Source: Clostridia bacterium
Lineage (GTDB): Bacteria; Bacillota; Clostridia; Christensenellales; Aristaeellaceae
Direction of reading: 5' to 3'
DNA length: 50,476 nt
Assembly (NCBI GenBank): GCA_017481825.1
Contig: JAFUOR010000002.1
Span: forward strand, 1 to 50,476
The notes under the pieces were generated by a model. It saw only the letters and a list, made by a program, of their open reading frames with translations. It did no database searches and was not told the DNA's origin. Positions within the stretch are counted from its first letter, which is position 1. The number at the start of each line of letters is the position of its first letter. Shown here piece after piece: positions 7,244 through 15,316 of the stretch. The position numbers and the translations under genes were made by a program.

Positions 7244-8584
7244 ATGCATCAGAGGAACCGTCGGATTATTGCGTGTTTGTGCGCCGCGTCGGATGCGGTG
7301 CTGATGCTTTTGTCGTATTGGTTTGCCTCCTGGTTCTGGCTGGATGTGGTGGTGCATCTGGATAATATGGCGCGCCTGCCCTTGACGGTGGTATCCGCTT
7401 GTGTTTATGCGGTGTGCGCGGTGGTGCTGCTGGCGTTCACCGGGGCGTACAATCCACCCCGGCGGGGGGGCTTCCTGCGGGAAACAGCGCAGCTTTGGCT
7501 GATCAATCTGCTGGGCGTGGGTGCAGCGGCGGCGATTCTGTACATGCTGTGGCTGATGCATTTCTCCCGAGGCGTGCTGGCGGTATTCTATGTGACCAGC
7601 TGCACGCTGATGACGCTGCGTCGCCTTGTGCAGCGGCTGATTGCCCAGCCTCCGCGTCAGGTGATCGTCTGCGGCAGGGGGCCGCTGGCGCAGCGGTATG
7701 TGCAGAGTGTTCAGCGGGAGGCGCCGGAAATCGCCATCGCCGGTTGCCTGGACGATTATACCGCGCTGGAGGAGCGTTTGCAGGATCCCGCGATCACGGA
7801 GGTCGTGGCGGCGCTGGAGCCAGAGGATACCGGCAGTATGAGCGAGATCATCCGCATCTGCGAGAAGTGCGGTACCAAGATCAGCATCGTCCCCTTTTAT
7901 CATGAAATCATCCCCGCCAGCGCGGCCATTGAGTCCGTGGGCGATACGAAGGTCATCAACCTGCGCGCCAACCCGCTGGATAATCTGGGGTGTGCCATCG
8001 TCAAGCGGGGGTGCGATATCATGCTGTCGCTGCTGCTGATCATCTTGCTCCTGCCGGTGCTGCTGCTCACGGCGCTGCTGGTAAAGCTCACCAGCACCGG
8101 GCCGGTGCTGTTCCGGCAGCAGCGGGTAGGCCGGGGAAAGCGGCTTTTCACGATGTACAAATTCCGCAGCATGAGCCGCTCGGATGCGGAGAATTCTGCC
8201 TGGTCCACGCCGGATGATCCCCGCAAGACGCCCTTTGGCGCCTTCATGCGCAAGTTTTCCATCGATGAGCTGCCCCAGCTGTTCAACGTCCTCAAGGGCG
8301 ATATGTCTCTTGTGGGGCCGAGGCCGGAGATCCCCCACTTTGTGGAGCAGTTCCGCGACAGTGTGCCGCTGTATATGGTCAAGCACCAGGTGCGCCCGGG
8401 AATGACCGGCTGGGCGCAGGTCAACGGCTGGCGGGGCGATACGAGCATTGTGCGGCGAATTGAGCATGATGTGTGGTATATCGAGCACTGGTCGCTGCAT
8501 CTGGATGCGATGATCCTCCTCAGGACGCTCTTTGGCGGCTTTATCAACCGGGAGCACCTGCGCCGGAAGGGGGACAGGTCATGA
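7244..8584 (+). CDS. Polyprenyl-phosphate sugar-1-phosphate transferase (WcaJ/WbaP type)
   Basis: 446 residues. ATG at 7244 follows GGAAGGGAGG. Four N-terminal membrane segments (about 10-120), a Rossmann-like cytoplasmic region (VIVCGRGPLAQRYVQ, about 140-235), a further membrane hairpin (about 255-280) and the C-terminal catalytic bacterial-transferase domain with KFRSM, DELPQLFNVLKGDMS and LVGPRPE. These enzymes load the first sugar phosphate onto undecaprenyl phosphate to start exopolysaccharide or cell-surface glycan synthesis at the inner face of the membrane. The next gene overlaps by 4 nt and looks like a partner in glycan assembly, but no full polysaccharide cluster follows. Confidence 0.92.
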   Translation: MHQRNRRIIACLCAASDAVLMLLSYWFASWFWLDVVVHLDNMARLPLTVVSACVYAVCAVVLLAFTGAYNPPRRGGFLRETAQLWLINLLGVGAAAAILYMLWLMHFSRGVLAVFYVTSCTLMTLRRLVQRLIAQPPRQVIVCGRGPLAQRYVQSVQREAPEIAIAGCLDDYTALEERLQDPAITEVVAALEPEDTGSMSEIIRICEKCGTKISIVPFYHEIIPASAAIESVGDTKVINLRANPLDNLGCAIVKRGCDIMLSLLLIILLLPVLLLTALLVKLTSTGPVLFRQQRVGRGKRLFTMYKFRSMSRSDAENSAWSTPDDPRKTPFGAFMRKFSIDELPQLFNVLKGDMSLVGPRPEIPHFVEQFRDSVPLYMVKHQVRPGMTGWAQVNGWRGDTSIVRRIEHDVWYIEHWSLHLDAMILLRTLFGGFINREHLRRKGDRS

Positions 8585-9345
8585 AATGCGTCATGGCGGT
8601 AGCCCTGCACAAGGCTGCGGTGGTGCCGGAGGATGAGCTCTATCTGCCCGTCCAGGTGGGCGGCGCGGAACTGGGATATACGGGGGACGACACGGGCGAT
8701 CACATCAGCGGCAGGAATGCAACTTTCTGCGAGCTGACGGCGCATTACTGGCTCTGGAAGAATGTCCAGGCCGATGCGTATGGCCTGTGCCATTACCGCC
8801 GCTATTTCACCCGCAGTCCCATGGGCAAAGGAGTATCAGCAGCGCTGTCCCTTGCGGAGGCAGAGAAGTTGCTGGAGGCTGCGGACGTGATCGTCCCCAA
8901 GCCCCGCATCTATCTGATTGAAACGAACTACACTCAGTATGCCCATGCCCACCACGCGGCGGATCTGGAGGCCGTGCGCGCCATCCTGGCGGAGCGCCAT
9001 CCGGACGATCTGGCTGCCTATGACCGGGTGATGAAGCGCTGTTGGGGCCGCCGGTTCAACATGTGCCTGATGAAAAAGGCGCCGTTTGAGGCGTACTCAG
9101 CATGGCTGTTCGATATCCTGTTTGAGCTGGAGAGGCGGCTGGACATCAGCGCATACAGCGAGCGGGACAGGCGCGTCTTCGGCTATGTGGCGGAGCGTCT
9201 GATGGACGTGTGGCTGGAGAGGAATCAGCCGCGCATGCATGCGCTGCGGGTGATGAATCTGGAAAGCCAGCATTGGTTCAGGAAGATTGCTACCTTTTTG
9301 CGGCGGCGGTTGATACCGGAAGAAAAATGGCATCTTCAGGGATGA
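8581..9345 (+). CDS. DUF4422 family putative glycosyltransferase
   Basis: 254 residues. ATG at 8581 overlaps the stop of the previous gene (ATGA), so translation is coupled. The family markers are GDHISGRNATFCELTAHYW, WLWKNVQADAYGLCHYRRYF and, later, RFNMCLMKK and FGYVAERL. DUF4422 proteins sit in capsule and exopolysaccharide clusters and are treated as glycosyltransferases; the sugar and linkage are unknown. Coupling to the lipid-carrier transferase suggests it adds the second sugar, which is inference. Confidence 0.85.
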   Translation: MKCVMAVALHKAAVVPEDELYLPVQVGGAELGYTGDDTGDHISGRNATFCELTAHYWLWKNVQADAYGLCHYRRYFTRSPMGKGVSAALSLAEAEKLLEAADVIVPKPRIYLIETNYTQYAHAHHAADLEAVRAILAERHPDDLAAYDRVMKRCWGRRFNMCLMKKAPFEAYSAWLFDILFELERRLDISAYSERDRRVFGYVAERLMDVWLERNQPRMHALRVMNLESQHWFRKIATFLRRRLIPEEKWHLQG

Positions 9346-9400
9346 AATGGCAGCGCTGCTGCGTTTGATGGGCAGAGACGGATACAGAGGAGGTCTGCCG

Positions 9401-11281
9401 ATGAAACGTGCAGCGCTGTTTTTGCTGGTACTAATGGTGTGCCTGAGCGCCGCGCAGGCGGAGACGCTTGATCTGGAGGCACATTTTCCCGGGCATACCT
9501 ATGTGGACGGTCATGTGGGCGAAAAAAACGCCGTGATGCTGCTGAAAACGCCGGAGGGCAGCTGTGTGCTGGCGGGCTGCGAGCTGACGCAAGCAGGCTG
9601 GCAGGTCACGCATAGCACGCCGATGCCTGCGCAGTCCTCCATGGAGCCGCGGGCGGATGGAGGCGTGACGCTGTATATCCCGCTGCGCACGGGCGCCGAC
9701 GCACGGGAGAATGGCGTTGATATGGCCTGCACGGTGCAGCTGGTGGACGGCGTCTGGCGGCTGACGCAGCTGCATTTTGAGGATAGGGTCTTTCAGGTGC
9801 GGGATTGCGGCTACTTTGGCACATGGGCGTTTTACGGCGATGTGACCTTTGAAACGGATGTGACCAGGATCGACTGGCTGTCCATCCCCACCACGGTGGA
9901 GCAATCCTTCGCTGCACTCGACCTGTCTGCGTGGCGCGTGGTCGGCAGGGAAAGGACCGCGCTCTACGAGCGCCCGGATGCAGCCTCGCTCTGCCTTGGC
10001 CGATATGAAGACGGCACTCCCGTGCGCATCTGCGCACAGCAGGAGGGCTGGGCGCAGGTGGCGATCCTCGGCGGCGATGTGACGGGCTGGATGCAGCTGG
10101 AGGGCATGGAAAGCGCCGATACGCAGATGGAGGAGGACGGATATATCGGGTGGTGGAACCCCTGGTGGCTGCCGGAGGTGGAGATCACGCCGGATATGGC
10201 TGTACCGGTATTGTATGACGCTCCGGACGGTGAAGTCAAACATGCGCTGACTGTCGGAGGTGCGTATGGACTGAGCATCCTTGGCGCGTGCGGCGGTGGC
10301 TGGTATCATGCGGCGGTGTTCAGCGGGGATGTGGACGGCTATGTCCATGTGGATGAGCTTCCATCAGGCGAGCCTTTCGTGCTGGCGGCGCAGCTGATGC
10401 CGGATGACACCTATCATGCGGGCAAGATCAGCGAGGACGCCGCGTGGTTCATGATGACCAAGCCGGATGGCACGCTGGTCTTTGTCGGCTGTGAGGCGGC
10501 GGAGCAGGCTTGGCGCATCACCCAAAGTACACCCCTGCCGGAGGATGTGGACTGCGACAGCTACCATGCCAGCGGGTCCTCGGTGGAGCTGTGCAGGCTC
10601 TTTATGCAGGATGATGAGGAGCAGTATGCCGGTTATATCGTCGAATTACAGGAGGACGGACGCTGGCTGGTAACGATGACCCGCAATGATTTCGGCGTGG
10701 TCGATTTCGGGCCGCAGTGCATCCGCGATGACTTTGGCACGGTCTACTATGGTGACGTCCAGATTGAGCGGGATATCACCCGGGTGGACTGGCTGTCTCT
10801 GCCGACGAATTTTGAAGAGGCGATTCCGCTGGTGGATGCATCCGCCTGGGCAGTGGTCGCTGCGGATGATACGCCGCTCATGGAAGCTCCGGATGCGCAG
10901 GCTGCGCGGCTTGGCGGCTACTGTGCCGGTGCGCCGGTGCGCGTGCTGGACATGCAGTCCGGCTGGACGCAGGTGGCGATCCTCGGCGGCGACACCATCG
11001 GCTGGATGCCTTCAGCGGCGCTGCTGAGGGGTGAGGCGCAGCTGGTGTGGGACGAGGAATGGTACTGGCACAACCCGGCGGAGCTGCCCTATGTGGAATT
11101 GGTGAATGAGGCAGCGGTGCTCCGCGAATCCCCCGATGGCGTGCCCTGTGCCATGCAGCCGGACCGGTTCTCTCTTCCCAGGCTGATGGGTACGACGGAG
11201 GATGGCTGGTGCCACGTTTATGATTGGTGGACGGGCCTGCAGGGATACCTGCGGGCTGAGGATGTGCAGAGCAGCGAGTGA
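9401..11281 (+). CDS. Secreted protein with duplicated SH3-like modules
   Basis: 626 residues from ATG at 9401 (AGGAGG 9 nt upstream), starting with the signal peptide MKRAALFLLVLMVCLSAAQA. The mature part is a tandem duplication: each half has an N-terminal beta-rich domain (ending DITRVDWLSLPT or TDVTRIDWLSIPT) followed by a bacterial SH3 domain. The two SH3 copies share RPDAASLCLGRYEDGTPVRI / APDAQAARLGGYCAGAPVRV and the words QVAILGGD and GWM. A third SH3-like part follows each. SH3b domains bind cell-wall peptides or glycans, so this is probably a wall-associated protein. No catalytic domain is seen. It is 55 nt after the DUF4422 gene. Confidence 0.8.
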   Translation: MKRAALFLLVLMVCLSAAQAETLDLEAHFPGHTYVDGHVGEKNAVMLLKTPEGSCVLAGCELTQAGWQVTHSTPMPAQSSMEPRADGGVTLYIPLRTGADARENGVDMACTVQLVDGVWRLTQLHFEDRVFQVRDCGYFGTWAFYGDVTFETDVTRIDWLSIPTTVEQSFAALDLSAWRVVGRERTALYERPDAASLCLGRYEDGTPVRICAQQEGWAQVAILGGDVTGWMQLEGMESADTQMEEDGYIGWWNPWWLPEVEITPDMAVPVLYDAPDGEVKHALTVGGAYGLSILGACGGGWYHAAVFSGDVDGYVHVDELPSGEPFVLAAQLMPDDTYHAGKISEDAAWFMMTKPDGTLVFVGCEAAEQAWRITQSTPLPEDVDCDSYHASGSSVELCRLFMQDDEEQYAGYIVELQEDGRWLVTMTRNDFGVVDFGPQCIRDDFGTVYYGDVQIERDITRVDWLSLPTNFEEAIPLVDASAWAVVAADDTPLMEAPDAQAARLGGYCAGAPVRVLDMQSGWTQVAILGGDTIGWMPSAALLRGEAQLVWDEEWYWHNPAELPYVELVNEAAVLRESPDGVPCAMQPDRFSLPRLMGTTEDGWCHVYDWWTGLQGYLRAEDVQSSE

Positions 11282-11296
11282 GGAGGCGGCGAAATC

Positions 11297-11857
11297 ATGT
11301 CCAGGAAGCTGTCTGAAATGACGCTTGAAGAGCTGTGGGTGCTTTTTCCGATCATCCTGACGGAGCACCAGCCCTGCTGGGCAGATTGGTATGCCGGGGA
11401 GGAGAAGCGCCTGCGCGGCGTATTGCCACCGGAAATGATAGCGCGCATCCAGCATATCGGCAGCACGGCGATTGACGGGATCTGGGCGAAGCCGATCATT
11501 GATATCCTGCTGGAGGTGCCGGAGGATTTCGATTTGCCCCAGGCGGATGCACTTCTTGCCCGGGCCGGATACCGGTGCATGGCTGCGAAGGAAGATAATC
11601 GCTCCTACAACAAGGGCTATACCGAGGCGGGCTTTGCTTCGCAGGTGTATCATCTGCACCTGCGTCCTCTGGGAGATCATGATGAAGTGTGGTTCCGGGA
11701 TTACCTCAATGCGCATCCTGACGAGGCAAAGGACTATGAGGCGCTGAAGCTGTCCCTGTGGAAGCCCTATGAGCATGACCGCGACGGCTATACAGCGGCG
11801 AAGGGCTCCTTTGTGGCAGATGTTGTACGCAGAGCACGAATGGAAGGAAAACAGTAA
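11297..11857 (+). CDS. GrpB / UPF0157 nucleotidyltransferase-fold protein
   Basis: 186 residues, the usual size. ATG at 11297 follows GAGGAGGCGG. The diagnostic core is HIGSTAIDGIWAKPIIDILLEV (GST motif and paired Asp of the nucleotidyltransferase superfamily), with YHLHLRPLGD and WFRDYLNAHP later. The molecular role of GrpB proteins is unproven; some are fused to dephospho-CoA kinase. It is 15 nt after the SH3 gene, so probably in the same transcript, which ends at the strong hairpin just downstream. Confidence 0.9.
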   Translation: MSRKLSEMTLEELWVLFPIILTEHQPCWADWYAGEEKRLRGVLPPEMIARIQHIGSTAIDGIWAKPIIDILLEVPEDFDLPQADALLARAGYRCMAAKEDNRSYNKGYTEAGFASQVYHLHLRPLGDHDEVWFRDYLNAHPDEAKDYEALKLSLWKPYEHDRDGYTAAKGSFVADVVRRARMEGKQ

Positions 11858-11861
11858 AAAG

Positions 11862-11893
11862 CGGGCAGCCTCCCTCAAAAGGGAGGCTGCCCG
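11862..11893. terminator. Bidirectional terminator
   Basis: CGGGCAGCCTCCC (11862-11874) and GGGAGGCTGCCCG (11881-11893) form a perfect 13-bp stem with a 6-nt loop between two convergent genes. The upstream AAAAA gives the T-run for the minus-strand operon. Confidence 0.85.
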
Positions 11894-11927
11894 TTGCTGT
11901 TGCTATGTTGGTGTCCTGTTCATTTAT

Positions 11928-12476
11928 CTACATCCACCCTAATGCATGCAGCACCACGCCGTAAAGGCCGCAAGCTGCCATCACAGGGATGGGGCTGCAT
12001 TTTTTCCAGCGCAGAACGATAAAAGCTGCCGCCATCAGCACTGCACCGGGCCAGGAGAAAGTCCCTTCCATGGTGATGCATGCTACCTGAATGATCGACA
12101 GCGCTGCCGAAGCGATAAGCGCCACCACGGCAGGGCGCAGCGTGCCCAGCACGGTCTGCATGGCTGCACCGGAGCGATAGCGGGCGTAGAGCCATGAAAG
12201 CAGCGTGACGATCACAAGGGAGGGCAATATGCATCCCAAGGTTGCTGCCAGTGAGCCGGGGATCCCCGCCACCCTTAGACCTACGAAGGTGGCTGCGTTG
12301 ATGGCAATGGGACCGGGCGTCATTTCAGCAATGGTGACAAGGTCGGTGAATTCCTGCATGGTCAACCAGGCATGGGTATCCACGGTGAGGGATTGGATCA
12401 GCGGCATGGCTGCATAGCCGCCGCCCACGCTGAAGGCGCCCACCTGCATGAAGACCAGCATCAGCCGTAGGATCAT
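11928..12476 (-). CDS. Chromate transporter family subunit (second half)
   Basis: 182 residues. ATG at 12476, with GGGAGG upstream, overlaps the stop of the first half (ATGA). CHR family markers are FSVGGGYAAMPLI near the start, EFTDLVTIAEMTPGPIAINAATFVG and GIPGSLAATLGCILPSL, with about six hydrophobic segments. Short-chain CHR proteins occur as adjacent pairs that together equal one long ChrA and export chromate or take up sulfate-like anions. The pair here is complete. It is last in a four-gene minus-strand run. Confidence 0.9.
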   Translation of the reverse strand: MILRLMLVFMQVGAFSVGGGYAAMPLIQSLTVDTHAWLTMQEFTDLVTIAEMTPGPIAINAATFVGLRVAGIPGSLAATLGCILPSLVIVTLLSWLYARYRSGAAMQTVLGTLRPAVVALIASAALSIIQVACITMEGTFSWPGAVLMAAAFIVLRWKKCSPIPVMAACGLYGVVLHALGWM

Positions 12477-13036
12477 GTCCGTGGGCCTCCCTTCGCCGCA
12501 AGGATGGCTCGTGCTGCGCCCACAAGGGCGGCTCCAAGGATGATGAAGATCACATTCACCCGCAGGAAGCAGGCGCAGAGGAAGGCCACGGTCATCAGTG
12601 CGATGTTCAGCCAGTCGCCGCCGCGCAGGACTTTGCCGCCAAGACCGGCCACTACATCTGCAATGACCGCCGCGACACCGCACTGCATGCCGCAAAGCGC
12701 TGCCTTGACCCACTCGTTTTCGCAAAACTGATTGTAAATGAGCGATATGAGGCTGATGATCACCACCGGCGGGATGATGGTGCCCAGCACCGCAGTGATC
12801 AATCCGGGAATTCCTGCGGCGCGACGCCCTGCCAGGATGGCGGCATTCACGGCGATTGCTCCGGGAGCCGATTGTGCCAGGGCGGTCATGTCCAGCATTT
12901 CATCCTCGGTGAGCCAATGAAGGTCATCTACCAGCTTGCGCTTCATCAGCGACACGATGACAAAGCCGCCGCCAAAGGTGAAGCTGCTGATGGAGAGCAT
13001 GGTGGTGAAGAGCGTCCACAGACGCGGTTTTTGCAT
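12473..13036 (-). CDS. Chromate transporter family subunit (first half)
   Basis: 187 residues. ATG at 13036 follows AAAGGAAC. FTFGGGFVIVSLMKRKLVDD, WLTEDEMLDMTALAQSAPGAIAVNAAILAG and GIPGLITAVLGTIIPPVVI are the CHR signature elements matching those of its partner, and membrane segments alternate along the whole chain. It begins 17 nt after the stop of the trypsin-like protein gene, so it is likely expressed with it, and is coupled to the second half by a 4-nt overlap. Confidence 0.9.
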   Translation of the reverse strand: MQKPRLWTLFTTMLSISSFTFGGGFVIVSLMKRKLVDDLHWLTEDEMLDMTALAQSAPGAIAVNAAILAGRRAAGIPGLITAVLGTIIPPVVIISLISLIYNQFCENEWVKAALCGMQCGVAAVIADVVAGLGGKVLRGGDWLNIALMTVAFLCACFLRVNVIFIILGAALVGAARAILAAKGGPRT

Positions 13037-13052
13037 GGGGTGTTCCTTTCCG

Positions 13053-14375
13053 TTATTCCACGGTGAACGTGCACTCGCCTGCCCAGCCGCCGCCGATGGC
13101 GTAGCGAAGGGTGTACATGCCAGGCTGCATGATCTCGTCCTCGCTGTAGGCGGCGCAGGATTCAAACAGCGCAGCCAGCTCCATGGCGAAGCGGTCGCTC
13201 GCCTGCAGGGAAGGGTCGAAGATGTACATGGCGGGCTCGGCATAGCACTGCCCGTCTGGTGCGACGAGTTCGACGATCAGAGAGGTCTCGATCATCTCGG
13301 AGACGGCGTAGGTGTTGTTGATCTGATAGTAGAAATCAACGCTGCCTGACAGCAGGTCTTCGGTGGCGACGGTGGCGACGGGCGTGTCCTGATAATCTGT
13401 GGGGTCAGCGCCGGAGGGCGTGCTGATGAGATAGGAACTTTCCTGAAAATCATACCCCTCGAAGGTCGCTTCCGGCACAGTGATGGGGAAGGCCTTGTCA
13501 GCCGGCAGGGAGTAGGCGAAGGATGGCGCCTCCTCGGCACACTGCACCAGCACGTACAGATTGCTTCCGGGGGATACGGGCAGCTCAATGCTGGTGCTTC
13601 CCGCGTCTGCCACATAGGTGTTGTAGAACAGATTGCCCTCGCGGATGAGCATGATGTAGCAGGTGCCGCTCTCGCGTGCATCACCAGACCAGTCGATGGT
13701 CAGGAAGCCCTCGGCGTAGGTGAGATTGGCGTCCAGCCAGGCAATGCCCTCTGGCGTCTCGACGGATACCGGCTCCGCGCCGGTCAGCCGGGCGATGGTA
13801 TCCCCGTGGACGGCGATGTAATGCCCTTCTCCCTCTGCCTGTGCGCTGAGAATGACGCCCGCGATGCCGCCGTCCGCACCCAGCAGCACGCCGCCGGGCA
13901 GCAGACCCGCATCGGTGGTCAGCAGATAGGCGGGGTCATCGCCGTGCAGGCCCTTGCGCACCTGCGTCACTGCGTAGGGAACGAGCAGACCATTGGCATC
14001 GTAGCTGTTCACGACGGGCCGCTCCGGCAATCCGGTGGCGGAAAGCGTCAGCGGCGCAGCAACGGCAGCCTCGCTCAGCTGCAGCAGCGCCAGATCGCTG
14101 TCCGGGAACTGTCCGATGGACGATACGGCAATGACCTCCTGCCCATCCAGGCTGATGGCATAGAGCGCCGTGTCAGCCATGCAGCAGCCCTGGGAGGTCA
14201 GCAGAATATTGCTTTCCTGATAGAGCACGCCGGTGCCGAGGATGGCAAAGCTCCCATCCTCCGCCATAACGGCAATGCGGTACAGCGCGCTGCCCGCAGC
14301 CTCCTGCGCCGCAACGGGCGCCACGGTGCACAGCAGCATCAGGGTCAGCAGGAAGGAAACAAGTCTCTTTTGCAT
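13053..14375 (-). CDS. Secreted degenerate trypsin-like (HtrA-fold) protein
   Basis: 440 residues; ATG at 14375 follows AAAGGAGG. Signal peptide MQKRLVSFLLTLMLLCTVAPVAAQ. Residues about 30-205 follow the order of a trypsin-2/HtrA protease: GTGVLYQESNILLTSQGCC at the catalytic-His site, PDSDLALLQL at the Asp site, TTDAGLLPGGVLLGADGG at the Ser site. The Asp is kept, but the His position reads SQGCC instead of an AHV motif and the Ser box has lost GNSGGP, so it should not be a protease. The C-terminal half is beta-rich (WSGDARESGTCYIML onward). It probably binds a ligand or partner at the cell surface; the partner is unknown. Confidence 0.75.
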   Translation of the reverse strand: MQKRLVSFLLTLMLLCTVAPVAAQEAAGSALYRIAVMAEDGSFAILGTGVLYQESNILLTSQGCCMADTALYAISLDGQEVIAVSSIGQFPDSDLALLQLSEAAVAAPLTLSATGLPERPVVNSYDANGLLVPYAVTQVRKGLHGDDPAYLLTTDAGLLPGGVLLGADGGIAGVILSAQAEGEGHYIAVHGDTIARLTGAEPVSVETPEGIAWLDANLTYAEGFLTIDWSGDARESGTCYIMLIREGNLFYNTYVADAGSTSIELPVSPGSNLYVLVQCAEEAPSFAYSLPADKAFPITVPEATFEGYDFQESSYLISTPSGADPTDYQDTPVATVATEDLLSGSVDFYYQINNTYAVSEMIETSLIVELVAPDGQCYAEPAMYIFDPSLQASDRFAMELAALFESCAAYSEDEIMQPGMYTLRYAIGGGWAGECTFTVE

Positions 14376-14407
14376 GGAGAAGCCTCCTTTGCAGATAATC
14401 TGTGTCT

Positions 14408-14436
14408 ATTATACTGCATTGACCCGCAGTTGTAAA
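14408..14436 (-). promoter_or_regulatory. Sigma-A promoter of the trypsin-like / CHR operon
   Basis: On the minus strand TTTACA (14431-14436), a 17-bp spacer and TATAAT (14408-14413), about 33 bp upstream of the ATG at 14375. Confidence 0.8.
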
Positions 14437-14494
14437 TTGCTCAGGGGATGAAATCTTGCAGTGCTTTGATGCCTGCGTCTGGATAAGGTTTGTC

Positions 14495-14524
14495 TTGACT
14501 AACACAATGCCTGCATGCTATGGT
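14495..14524 (+). promoter_or_regulatory. Sigma-A promoter of the mntP riboswitch transcript
   Basis: TTGACT (14495-14500), an 18-bp spacer and TATGGT (14519-14524), just upstream of the riboswitch aptamer. Confidence 0.65.
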
Positions 14525-14530
14525 ACATAT

Positions 14531-14630
14531 CGTGTAAGGGAGTAGTCGGCACAGCGTATCCTGTGCGACAGAGTCAACACAATGGGGGAATATCCCTCTG
14601 GCTTTGTACGAAGTGACGAGACTTACCCGC
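14531..14630 (+). promoter_or_regulatory. yybP-ykoY manganese riboswitch aptamer
   Basis: The aptamer carries the family's fixed elements in order: GTAAGGGAGTAG (14534-14545), AGTCAACA (14572-14579), GGCTTTGT (14600-14607), CGAAG (14609-14613) and GACGAGACTTACC (14615-14627). The closing helix pairs GTAAG (14534-14538) with CTTAC (14622-14626), and that same CTTAC is part of the downstream terminator stem. Mn2+ binding should therefore stabilise the aptamer, block the terminator and switch mntP on. This family binds Mn2+ and commonly precedes mntP, which is the next gene. Confidence 0.93.
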
Positions 14631-14671
14631 ATTTTTCTGTACGCAGAAAGCGGGTAGAGTCTCGTTTTTTT
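14617..14671 (+). terminator. Riboswitch-controlled terminator before mntP
   Basis: CGAGACTTACCCGC (14617-14630) pairs with GCGGGTAGAGTCTCG (14650-14664), with one bulge, and is followed by seven T (14665-14671). It shares bases with the aptamer closing helix. Confidence 0.92.
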
Positions 14672-14706
14672 GTGCATATACTTTTCGCATCAGGAGGACG
14701 AAAGAC

Positions 14707-15270
14707 ATGAGTATCGTTGAACTGCTGCTCATCGCGGTGAGCATGAGTATGGACGCTTTCGCGGTGTCGATCTGCAAGGGACTGTCCGTCCGGAAGGTGG
14801 AGCCGAAGCATATGCTGGCGGTCGGTGCGTATTTTGGCGGCTTTCAGGGGTTGATGCCGATCATCGGCTTCCTGCTGGCGTCGCTGTTTGCATCGCTCAT
14901 TACCAGCATCAGCCATTGGGTGGCCTTTGTGCTGCTGCTGTTCATCGGCGGCAACATGATCCGCGAATCCCTTGACAAGGAGGCGGAGGAGGTTGATGAT
15001 TCCTTCTCCGTGAAGACCATGCTGACCCTGGCGGTGGCCACCAGCATCGACGCTCTGGCCATGGGCGTGACGCTCTCTTTGCAAAATGCCAACATCTGGA
15101 TCGCCGCGCCCCTGATTGCGGGGACAACCTTTGTGCTCTCACCCGTGGGCCTGAAGGTAGGCAACATCTTCGGCACCAGGTACAAGAACAAGGCGGAGTT
15201 TATCGGCGGATTGGTGCTGGTGCTCCTGGGCGTGAAGATCCTGCTGGAGGGTCTTGGCGTTATCGGATAA
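14707..15270 (+). CDS. mntP: Manganese efflux pump MntP
   Basis: 187 residues, the usual length, with six membrane segments. ATG at 14707 follows CAGGAGGAC. The two repeated family motifs are present: SMSMDAFAVSICKG (about 12-25) and ATSIDALAMGVTL (about 111-123), whose Asp residues line the Mn2+ path. MntP exports excess Mn2+ across the cytoplasmic membrane. The Mn2+ riboswitch and its terminator lie directly upstream, which confirms the function and the mode of control. Confidence 0.97.
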   Translation: MSIVELLLIAVSMSMDAFAVSICKGLSVRKVEPKHMLAVGAYFGGFQGLMPIIGFLLASLFASLITSISHWVAFVLLLFIGGNMIRESLDKEAEEVDDSFSVKTMLTLAVATSIDALAMGVTLSLQNANIWIAAPLIAGTTFVLSPVGLKVGNIFGTRYKNKAEFIGGLVLVLLGVKILLEGLGVIG

Positions 15271-15279
15271 ACAAAAAAT

Positions 15280-15307
15280 CCCCGGAGCCTTCTGTGAGGC
15301 TTCGGGG
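15280..15307. terminator. Bidirectional terminator after mntP
   Basis: CCCCGGAGCCT (15280-15290) pairs with AGGCTTCGGGG (15297-15307), with one G-U pair. The minus direction runs into TTTTTTG, so it also ends the convergent XRE gene. Confidence 0.75.
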
Positions 15308-15316
15308 AGCTGCATT

